Source: an uncultured Sphingomonadales bacterium (GTDB taxonomy: Bacteria; Pseudomonadota; Alphaproteobacteria; Sphingomonadales; Sphingomonadaceae). Taken from it: a stretch of 5,198 nucleotides of DNA. The DNA is taken from the NCBI GenBank assembly GCA_903828025.1, contig CAIKKO010000506.1:1-5198 (forward strand), given 5' to 3'. Of this stretch, positions 1-5,102 are shown piece after piece. The first letter of the stretch is position 1. Every line of letters starts with the position of its first letter. The position numbers and the translations under genes are program-made. The notes under the pieces are model-generated. The model ran no database searches, had not been told where the DNA came from, and was given only the letters and a program-made list of their open reading frames with translations.

Positions 1-1292
1 CGACCGCGCTGCCCGGCGATGGCTGGCTGCCGCGCATTCTGGAAGGGTCGCCGTTCGGGGCTATCGAAGACCTGCTCGCGGAAACGCGCGCGCTGGTGCT
101 CGCGCGCGATGAGAGCGGCGGGCAGGAAGCGGGCTATGGGCTGGAGACCGAGGCGGCACAGCTTGGCGGCGCGTTTGTCGAAGTCGCTGGCCGCGCGCAG
201 GAAGCCTTGGAAGCGTTGCGGCAGCCGCTGATCCGGCTGGGCATGCGGCTGGAGGCGTTGATCGAGGAAGGGCCCGACTGGCTCGACGGCCCGGCGCGCG
301 CCCGCATCGAAGGCGCGCGCGGGGCGATTGGCTGGCGGGCTGATTTGCTCGCAGGCTGGATCGGGCTGCTGGCGCGGCTCGGCGGGCCGGGCGATCCGGA
401 ATTCGTCGACTGGCTGGAAGTCGAACGGTCCGAAGGCCGCGAGTGGGATATCGGGCTGCACCGGCACTACCTCGATCCGATGAAGCCGTTTTCCGAAGCG
501 GTTCTGGCGGGCGCGCACGGGGTAATGATGACCTCCGCCACGCTCACCGATGGTGACGACTGGGACAGCGCGGTGCTGCGCAGCGGCGCGCCGCATCTGG
601 ATGTCGCACCCAAGCTGTTCGCCGCGCCCAGCCCGTTCGACTATGCCACGCAGGCCGAAGTCCTGATCGTGACCGATGTGCCCAAGGGCGATATTCCGGC
701 GCTTGCCGCCGCTTACGGGCGGCTGATCGAGGCGGCGGGCGGCGGGGCGCTCGGCCTGTTCACCGCGATCCGGCGGCTGCGCGCGGTCTATGGCCGCATT
801 GCCGACCGGCTGGCGCGGGGCGGCCTCGAGCTATTTGCCCAGCATGTCGATCCGATCGACACGGGCACTTTGGTCGATATCTTCCGCGACGATCCGCGCG
901 CCTCCTTGCTTGGCACCGATGCGCTGCGCGACGGGGTCGACGTGCCGGGCCATTCGCTGCGGCTGGTGGTGATGGAGCAAGTGCCCTGGCCCAAACCTTC
1001 CATCCTCCACCGCGCGCGGCGGCTGGCCTACAAGAGCGGCGGACAGGCCTATGACGACCGCATCATCCGCGCACGGCTGGCGCAGGCATTCGGGCGGCTG
1101 ATCCGGTCTGCCGGAGACAAGGGGCATTTCGTGGTGCTGTCCTCCGCCTTCCCCTCCCGCCTGCTGAGCGCTTTTCCGCCCGGCACGCCGGTGCGCCGGG
1201 TCAGCTTGGATGCCGCTTTACAAAGCGTGGCGGGCGGTGTTTCTGACGCAGTGACTGCGCCACACCCCCAAAACGACGAGAGCCGCGCGTGA
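1..1292 (+). CDS. DinG/Rad3-type ATP-dependent DNA helicase, C-terminal part (5' end outside window)
   Basis: This is the C-terminal 429 residues of a superfamily 2, XPD/DinG-like helicase. The frame is open from base 3, so the true start lies to the left, and the GTG at 96 is internal. The visible part begins in an alpha-helical, alanine/leucine-rich region that fits the arch or linker zone. The second helicase domain follows, with TSATL at 531-545, SPFDYATQAEVLIV at about 630-671, a motif V segment GTDALRDGVDVPG at 912-950, and a motif VI segment QAFGRLIRS at 1083-1109 carrying the arginine finger region. Walker A, DEAH and any iron-sulfur cysteines would be upstream and cannot be judged; the visible part has no cysteine. 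Family members unwind DNA 5'-3' and help resolve damaged or structured DNA. The stop overlaps the next gene's GTG start, which suggests a shared transcript. The family is confident; assignment to DinG rather than YoaA or another Rad3-like helicase is not. Confidence 0.9.
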   Translation, partial: TALPGDGWLPRILEGSPFGAIEDLLAETRALVLARDESGGQEAGYGLETEAAQLGGAFVEVAGRAQEALEALRQPLIRLGMRLEALIEEGPDWLDGPARARIEGARGAIGWRADLLAGWIGLLARLGGPGDPEFVDWLEVERSEGREWDIGLHRHYLDPMKPFSEAVLAGAHGVMMTSATLTDGDDWDSAVLRSGAPHLDVAPKLFAAPSPFDYATQAEVLIVTDVPKGDIPALAAAYGRLIEAAGGGALGLFTAIRRLRAVYGRIADRLARGGLELFAQHVDPIDTGTLVDIFRDDPRASLLGTDALRDGVDVPGHSLRLVVMEQVPWPKPSILHRARRLAYKSGGQAYDDRIIRARLAQAFGRLIRSAGDKGHFVVLSSAFPSRLLSAFPPGTPVRRVSLDAALQSVAGGVSDAVTAPHPQNDESRA

Positions 1293-1834
1293 AAACACTC
1301 GCCTTATTGCGCCATGCCAAGTCCGACTGGTCCGACGCGCGCGCGCGCGATTTCGACCGGCCGCTCAATGCGCGCGGGGTGCGCGGGGCGCAGGCGATGG
1401 GGCTCTATATCAAGAGCACCGGCCAGCGCTTCGAGCGGGTGATCGCCTCGCCCGCCGTGCGCGTGGCGGAAACCATTGAGGAAGCGAGCAAGGCCTGGGG
1501 CCACAGCTTTCCGGTGGAGTGGGACCGGCGCATCTACCTCGCCAGCTCCGCCACGCTGATCGACTTGCTGCGCGAACTGCAGGGCGAGCCCGAAAGCGTG
1601 CTGATGATCGGGCACAACCCGGGACTGGAAGACCTGATCTTCGACCTCGTGCCCGACGACGGCACCAGCCCGCTGCGCGAGGACGTGGAAGTGAAGTTCC
1701 CGACCGCGACCTTCGCGGTGATGGAGCTCGCCATCGAGCGCTGGGCCGATCTGGAGGAGCGCTGCGCCCGGCTGGTTGCGATGAAGCGGCCGCGCGATCT
1801 GGACCAGGAGTTGGGGCCGGTACTGAACGATTGA
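1289..1834 (+). CDS. SixA-type phosphohistidine phosphatase (histidine phosphatase superfamily)
   Basis: This 181-residue protein of the histidine phosphatase (phosphoglycerate mutase-like) superfamily is closest in layout to SixA. SixA removes phosphate from phosphohistidine on signalling or phosphotransfer proteins in the cytoplasm. The catalytic RHA motif is at residues 7-10 (LRHA; nucleophile His9, Arg8). The second conserved arginine is Arg58 in SPAVRVAET, and the second histidine is His109 in MIGHNPGLEDL. There is no signal peptide or membrane segment. The GTG start at 1289 overlaps the helicase stop (GTGA) and places the RHA motif at the usual position near the N-terminus; upstream there is only a weak purine stretch (GAGAG around 1278-1282). 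The fold and the catalytic residues are clear. The physiological substrate is unknown, since SixA homologues in alphaproteobacteria are often annotated only as histidine phosphatase family. Confidence 0.92.
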   Translation: MKTLALLRHAKSDWSDARARDFDRPLNARGVRGAQAMGLYIKSTGQRFERVIASPAVRVAETIEEASKAWGHSFPVEWDRRIYLASSATLIDLLRELQGEPESVLMIGHNPGLEDLIFDLVPDDGTSPLREDVEVKFPTATFAVMELAIERWADLEERCARLVAMKRPRDLDQELGPVLND

Positions 1835-1860
1835 TCGGGGGGGCGGCGGCTCGTTGCGAT

Positions 1861-2082
1861 ATGCTAACATCCTATGCAATCTTGAAACACTGTCGACCGA
1901 CTTGGCTCAAGGTCGCCCGTGTCGTTTGGTCCGCGCACCAAGAGCTGGGGCTTGCGGATGATGACGCAAGCTATGAGGTAGTAGGTGCCGAACTGACAAA
2001 ACTGGTGCATTCAGGAAAACTTGAAGCCGTTGGCGATCTGTCCGATTGGCGACATAGCGAAGTGCGGCTCACGCTGTCCTGA
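1861..2082 (+). CDS. Small DUF3658-like protein of unknown function
   Basis: This 73-residue protein starts at ATG 1861, 26 bases after the phosphatase stop. Two blocks recall the DUF3658 family: PTWLKVARVV near the N-terminus, and SGKLEAVGDLSDWRHSEVRL at the C-terminus, where family members typically show a LEAxGDLxxxRxSEVRL pattern. The predicted shape is helices followed by a short beta hairpin, like a winged helix, but this is inference. There is no signal peptide or transmembrane segment. Base composition is about 54% GC overall and about 53% at third codon positions, against roughly 70% in the neighbouring phosphatase. Codons such as CTA, ACA, GTA, TCA and AAA stand out. There is no convincing Shine-Dalgarno sequence; a run of seven G at 1837-1843 is too far upstream. 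An in-frame TTG at 1831 is a possible but less likely start. Function is unknown, and the family call is from memory of the motif. Confidence 0.72.
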   Translation: MLTSYAILKHCRPTWLKVARVVWSAHQELGLADDDASYEVVGAELTKLVHSGKLEAVGDLSDWRHSEVRLTLS

Positions 2083-2130
2083 CGCACATTCCAGGCTTCC
2101 CCTTGGCAAGCGCCGCGCACCCCCACCCAG

Positions 2131-2150
2131 CCTCCCCCGAACGGGGGAGG
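2131..2150. repeat. GC-rich hairpin, dispersed-repeat-like, possible bidirectional terminator
   Basis: The sequence CCTCCCCCGAACGGGGGAGG is a perfect inverted repeat (9-base arms, 2-base centre). It sits in the 79-base gap between the stops of the DUF3658-like gene and the convergent MerR-type gene. The C-rich flank at 2120-2130 (ACCCCCACCCAG) together with this hairpin resembles intergenic palindromic elements I know to be scattered in many alphaproteobacterial genomes. There is no T-tract on either side, so a standard intrinsic terminator is not supported. The position between convergent genes still makes a transcription-blocking or 3'-end-stabilising role plausible. Multi-copy status cannot be tested within this window. 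Confidence 0.6.
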
Positions 2151-2161
2151 AGCAAGCCACC

Positions 2162-2572
2162 TCAATCCTCCAGCGCCGCTGCCAGCCGCCCCCGGATCGT
2201 TTCAAGGTGGCGGCGCAGGATGCGGATGGCGGAGATGATCTCTTCTTCGGCGGGCATGCCAGTGCTGGGCGCGGTTGGCTGAGCCAGAGGGGCCTCGGGC
2301 ACCTCCCCCTTCCCCGCCAGCGCCAGCCGCGCACCGCGAATGGTATACCCCTCGCGGTGAAGCAGTTGGTCGATCCGGGCGAGGAGCGCGATGTCCTCGG
2401 GGCGGTAGTAGCGCCGCCCGCCTGCGCGGGTCAGCGGCTTGAGCATCGGGAACTGCTCTTCCCAATAGCGCAGGACATGCTGCTTGAGCCCGAGCGCTTT
2501 CGCCACCTCACCAATGGTGCGGAGCGCGTCGGGCTCCTTACCGTCATCGAAGGTGGGAGCGGGAGGGGTCAT
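2162..2572 (-). CDS. MerR-family transcriptional regulator, short, ihfA-adjacent
   Basis: This 136-residue DNA-binding protein has an N-terminal MerR winged helix. The helix-turn-helix is at residues 19-38 (TIGEVAKALGLKQHVLRYWE), the wing at 45-58 (with GGRRYYRPEDI around 51-61), and the second helix pair to about residue 85. A Pro/Ala-rich linker (about 88-107) leads to a C-terminal helix (about 108-133) that could form the dimer coiled coil. There is no effector domain and not a single cysteine, so a thiol or metal sensor of the MerR/SoxR/CueR type is unlikely. Regulators like this lie next to ihfA in many alphaproteobacteria; the regulon is not known to me. The ATG lies 13 bases after the ihfA stop with no good Shine-Dalgarno sequence, so translation may depend on ihfA. 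The family is confident, the target unknown. Confidence 0.93.
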   Translation of the reverse strand: MTPPAPTFDDGKEPDALRTIGEVAKALGLKQHVLRYWEEQFPMLKPLTRAGGRRYYRPEDIALLARIDQLLHREGYTIRGARLALAGKGEVPEAPLAQPTAPSTGMPAEEEIISAIRILRRHLETIRGRLAAALED

Positions 2573-2585
2573 GCAGTTTGGCGGA

Positions 2586-2885
2586 TCAGCTGCTGGCAGC
2601 GATCCGGTCCTTCAGCATCTGGCTGGCGCGGAAGGTCATCACGCGGCGCGGGGTGATCGGCACTTCGACGCCGGTCTTGGGATTGCGGCCGACCCGCTCC
2701 GACTTGTCGCGCAGCAGGAACGTGCCGAAACCGGAAATCTTGACGTTTTCGCCTTCGGCCAGCGCGTCACACATCTGATCGAGAATGGCTTCAACCATGT
2801 TCAGCGAATCCGCGCGGGACAGCCCCACGCGGCGATTGATGCTTTCAGCCAGATCAGCACGCGTAAGAGTCCCCACCGAACGCAT
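2586..2885 (-). CDS. ihfA: Integration host factor subunit alpha
   Basis: The alpha subunit of IHF is a sequence-specific, DNA-bending nucleoid protein that works as a heterodimer with IhfB (not in this window) in recombination, replication and transcription. Counted from ATG 2885 the protein is 99 residues, normal for the family. It shows the HU/IHF signature: N-terminal helices (LTRADLAESI, residues 7-16), ISGFGTF at 50-56, the beta-arm tip RNPKTG at 67-72 with the intercalating proline Pro69, and PITPRRVMTFRASQMLK at 76-92. The PITxRRVxTFR form and the order next to fabH favour IhfA over HU or IhfB. A TTG six bases upstream (2891) would add two residues. ATG 2885 is preferred because GGGGA at 2893-2897 sits 7 bases ahead of it and only 1 base ahead of the TTG. 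A candidate promoter and palindrome lie upstream. Confidence 0.95.
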   Translation of the reverse strand: MRSVGTLTRADLAESINRRVGLSRADSLNMVEAILDQMCDALAEGENVKISGFGTFLLRDKSERVGRNPKTGVEVPITPRRVMTFRASQMLKDRIAASS

Positions 2886-2892
2886 CCCCAAT

Positions 2893-2897
2893 TCCCC
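2893..2897 (-). promoter_or_regulatory. Ribosome binding site deciding the ihfA start
   Basis: On the minus strand GGGGA lies 7 bases upstream of ATG 2885. The spacing supports that ATG over the in-frame TTG at 2891, for which the spacing would be only 1 base. Confidence 0.55.
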
Positions 2898-2923
2898 ATG
2901 ACAACTATGACGATCCTCGCGGC

Positions 2924-2951
2924 AAGATACCGCGTTTTATGCGGTTTGCAA
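2924..2951 (-). promoter_or_regulatory. Candidate sigma70-type promoter for ihfA-merR
   Basis: On the minus strand a TTGCAA -35-like box (2946-2951) is followed after 16 bases by a TATCTT -10-like box (2924-2929). Each matches the consensus at 4 of 6 positions. Transcription would begin near 2917, giving a leader of about 30 bases before ihfA. The spacer upstream of ihfA (2886-3008, 123 bases) is the only sizeable gap in the minus-strand block, which fits an internal promoter. Alphaproteobacterial promoters diverge from the consensus, so this is a moderate call. Confidence 0.45.
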
Positions 2952-2960
2952 TGCATTGCA
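2947..2960. promoter_or_regulatory. 14-base perfect palindrome overlapping the candidate ihfA -35 box (possible operator)
   Basis: TGCAATGCATTGCA is a perfect palindrome 62-75 bases upstream of the ihfA start. It overlaps the TTGCAA -35-like box by five bases (2947-2951). Its AT content is well above that of the surrounding coding DNA. Placement and symmetry fit a binding site for a dimeric regulator. The binder is unknown, and the adjacent MerR-type protein is only one candidate. Confidence 0.4.
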
Positions 2961-3008
2961 CTGGCCTGAAACGAAAATCGCGCGGAGGAATTGTCCGAAG
3001 CGGGGCTT

Positions 3009-3986
3009 TCAGAGGCGCACCAGACTCGCGCCCCAGGTAAAGCCGCCGCCCATCGCCTCGAACATCACGAGTTGGCCCGGTTTGATCCGTCCGTCGCGCA
3101 CCGCCGTATCGAACGCCAGCGGCACCGAAGCGGCGCTGGTGTTGGCATGGCGATCGACCGTGACGATGACCTTCTCGGCCGGCAGCCCCAGCTTGCGCGC
3201 GGTCGCATCGAGAATGCGGGCGTTGGCCTGATGCGGCACGACCCAGTCGATCTCGGCAGCGCTGTGGCCGGTTGCATCCAGCACTTCTTCCAGCACGGCG
3301 GCCAGATTGACCACCGCATGGCGGAATACCTCGCGGCCCTTCATGCGCAGCTTGCCCACGGTGCCGGTGGTGGAAGGCCCGCCATCGACATAAAGCAACT
3401 CGTTATAGGCCCCGTCGGCGTGGAGGCGCGTGGCCAGGATGCCCGGCGCGGCAGGGTCATTCGCATCGACCTCGGTCGCTTCGAGCACCATGGCCCCGGC
3501 CCCGTCGCCGAACAGCACGCAAGTGGTGCGGTCCTCCCAATCGAGCAGGCGGCTCATCGTCTCCGCGCCGATCACCAGCGCGCGCTTGGCCGCCCCGGTT
3601 TTCAGCAGCGCATCAGCGGTGCCGAGTGCATAGAGAAAGCCCGAACACACCGCCGCGACATCAAACGCAATGGTGCCCCGGCAACCGATGGCGTTCTGCA
3701 CGATCGTCGCGACCGCCGGAAAGGTCTGATCCGGGCTGGCAGTGGCCACGATAATGAGATCGATCGAATCGCCGCTGAACCCGGCCGCCTCCAGCGCCAT
3801 CGCGGCGGCCTCGCTCGCGAGCGAGGACGTTGTCTCCCCCTCCCCCGCCAGATAGCGATTGCGGATGCCTGTCCGCTCGACGATCCATTCGTCGGTCGTG
3901 TCGACAAGGTCCGCCATTTCCGCGTTCGCAACGGCGCGCGCGGGCAACGCCGAACCGCTGCCGCGAATGACCGAGCGCAAAGTCAT
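3009..3986 (-). CDS. fabH: Beta-ketoacyl-ACP synthase III (FabH)
   Basis: FabH condenses acetyl-CoA (or another short acyl-CoA) with malonyl-ACP, the first elongation step of type II fatty acid synthesis in the cytoplasm. At 325 residues it has the usual length. The catalytic triad is complete: Cys114 in AVCSGFLYAL, His252 in VVPHQANARI and Asn282 in RHANTSAAS. Other family marks are DEWIVERTGI at 32-41, the GDGAGA segment at 160-165, and the C-terminal MGGGFTWGASLVRL. The ATG at 3986 overlaps the plsX stop (ATGA), indicating co-transcription and probable translational coupling. A GGAGG lies only one base before this ATG; the in-frame TTG at codon 3 would have 7-base spacing, so the exact N-terminus could be two residues shorter. 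A perfect 18-base palindrome lies inside codons 54-60. Identity is very secure. Confidence 0.97.
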   Translation of the reverse strand: MTLRSVIRGSGSALPARAVANAEMADLVDTTDEWIVERTGIRNRYLAGEGETTSSLASEAAAMALEAAGFSGDSIDLIIVATASPDQTFPAVATIVQNAIGCRGTIAFDVAAVCSGFLYALGTADALLKTGAAKRALVIGAETMSRLLDWEDRTTCVLFGDGAGAMVLEATEVDANDPAAPGILATRLHADGAYNELLYVDGGPSTTGTVGKLRMKGREVFRHAVVNLAAVLEEVLDATGHSAAEIDWVVPHQANARILDATARKLGLPAEKVIVTVDRHANTSAASVPLAFDTAVRDGRIKPGQLVMFEAMGGGFTWGASLVRL

Positions 3987-5074
3987 GCCTCCACGTCCGG
4001 GTTTTCCGCCGCGCTGCGCGCGCGCGCCGCAGCGCTGGTGCCGCGCACGGCATCGCTGCCGGCATGGTCGAGGTCGGCGGCAATGCGTTCGGTCAGACGT
4101 TCCTCCAGCAGGCGCGAGGTGACCGCAACGGCATGCGCGACGCCGAGCGCCGAGGCGCTGCCATGGCTCTTCACGACAACACCATTGAGGCCAAGGAACA
4201 CCGCACCGTTGTGATTGTTGGGATCGAGATGATGCTTGAGCAACTCTGTCGCGGGCTTCGAAATCAGGAACCCGAACTTGGAGCGCAGCGAACTGGAAAA
4301 GCTGCGCCGCAGCAGATCGGCGACAAAGCGCGCCGCGCCCTCCATCGCCTTCAGCGCAATATTGCCGGTGAAACCATCGGTGACGACGACATCGAAATCC
4401 CCGCGCGAAAGCTTGTCCGCCTCGGTGAACCCGTCGAAGCTGAAGGCCAGTGCCTCACCCGCCTGCTTGAGCATCGCGGCGGCTTCGCGCAGTTCGCCCG
4501 TGCCTTTGGATTCTTCGGTGCCAATGTTGAGCAGGCGCACGCGCGGCGCGGCAAGGCCATTGATGATGCGCGCATAAGCCGCGCCCATGATGGCAAACTG
4601 CATGAGATTGCGCGCGTTGCATTCGGTGTTGGCACCGAGATCGAGCATGATCAGATCGTGATCGCCCAATGTCGGCACGAGCGCCGCGAGCGCGGGCCGG
4701 TCGATGCCGGGCATCGTGCGCAGCGCCACTTTGGCCATGGCCATCAGCGCGCCGGTATTGCCCGCGCTGACTGCGGCGCCGGCTTCCCCGCTCTTCACCG
4801 CTTCGATCGCGAGGCCCATCGACGTGGTGCGCGCCCGGCGAAGCGCCTGTGTCGGCTTTTCATCGCCGGACACGACATCGGGGGCGTGGAGGATTTCGGA
4901 CGCGGCGCGCAGATTGGGATGCGCCTGCAGCGCAGCCTTGATAGCAGTTTCATCACCGACAAGCAGGAACTTGAACTGATCGTGCTGGCGACGCGCGAGT
5001 GCCGCGCCTTCAACCATGACGCGCACGCCCACATCGCCGCCCATCGCATCGACGGCGATACGCGGCAAACTCAT
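3983..5074 (-). CDS. plsX: Phosphate acyltransferase PlsX (acyl-ACP:phosphate acyltransferase)
   Basis: PlsX converts acyl-ACP and inorganic phosphate to acyl-phosphate, the acyl donor for PlsY in the first step of membrane phospholipid synthesis. It is a peripheral, membrane-associated enzyme. The 363-residue protein shows the family motifs in order: DAMGGD at 9-14, GDEKP at 70-74, SAGNTGALM at 103-111, LDLGANTEC at 144-152, NIGTEESKGT at 183-192, VTDGFTGNIALK at 231-242, and NGAVFLGLNGVVVKSHGSA at 289-307. The C-terminal 30 or so residues are Ala/Arg/Asp-rich and less typical. The ATG at 5074 is preceded by an AAGG/polyG Shine-Dalgarno element at 7 bases and places DAMGGD at the usual distance from the start. 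It lies 28 bases after rpmF and overlaps fabH by four bases, the classical rpmF-plsX-fabH order. Confidence 0.97.
   Translation of the reverse strand: MSLPRIAVDAMGGDVGVRVMVEGAALARRQHDQFKFLLVGDETAIKAALQAHPNLRAASEILHAPDVVSGDEKPTQALRRARTTSMGLAIEAVKSGEAGAAVSAGNTGALMAMAKVALRTMPGIDRPALAALVPTLGDHDLIMLDLGANTECNARNLMQFAIMGAAYARIINGLAAPRVRLLNIGTEESKGTGELREAAAMLKQAGEALAFSFDGFTEADKLSRGDFDVVVTDGFTGNIALKAMEGAARFVADLLRRSFSSSLRSKFGFLISKPATELLKHHLDPNNHNGAVFLGLNGVVVKSHGSASALGVAHAVAVTSRLLEERLTERIAADLDHAGSDAVRGTSAAARARSAAENPDVEA
3988..3992 (-). promoter_or_regulatory. GGAGG ribosome binding site at the plsX-fabH junction
   Basis: GGAGG on the minus strand is separated by a single C from ATG 3986 and by 7 bases from the in-frame TTG at 3980 (codon 3). 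Either initiation is by termination-reinitiation at the ATGA overlap, or the TTG is used. The sequence alone does not decide. Confidence 0.45.
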
Positions 5075-5076
5075 GA

Positions 5077-5101
5077 TCCGGCCTTCCCCCCCTCAGCCGG
5101 A
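5077..5101 (-). promoter_or_regulatory. Stem-loop around the plsX ribosome binding site
   Basis: The rpmF-plsX spacer contains an inverted repeat. On the mRNA, TCCGGC (5101-5096) pairs with GCCGGA (5082-5077), with a 13-base loop TGAGGGGGGGAAG (5095-5083). The purine-rich Shine-Dalgarno region (seven G followed by AAGG, 5092-5082) lies mostly in this loop, and the stem ends two bases before the plsX ATG. This may present or limit ribosome access. There is no U-tract, so it is not a standard terminator. Confidence 0.45.
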
Positions 5102-5102
5102 A

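Noticed and set aside
1336..1349. (CG)7 alternating tract inside the phosphatase gene
   Set aside because: It encodes an in-frame ARAR segment, and such short CG runs are expected in GC-rich DNA. There is no sign of frame disruption.
1519..1860. N-terminal extension of the DUF3658-like gene into the phosphatase gene
   Set aside because: The extension is Arg/Ala/Gly-rich out-of-frame translation of the phosphatase. The family-like part begins just after ATG 1861.
1304..1879. 191-codon open frame on the minus strand opposite the phosphatase gene
   Set aside because: It is antisense to a gene with intact catalytic motifs and shows no recognisable domain of its own.
2021..2656. 211-codon plus-strand frame across the convergent gap and opposite the MerR-type gene
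   Set aside because: It runs through the hairpin and antisense to the regulator. Its composition is low complexity and no motif is seen.
3000..3011. Possible terminator after fabH (AAGC/GCTT arms around GGG)
   Set aside because: The arms are only four bases, there is no U-tract, and it overlaps the stop codon region. It is too weak to call.
2991..4214. 407-codon open frame on the plus strand opposite fabH
   Set aside because: It lies antisense to a clear fabH and has no recognisable motif. Its length is explained by the lack of AT-rich stops in high-GC antisense DNA.
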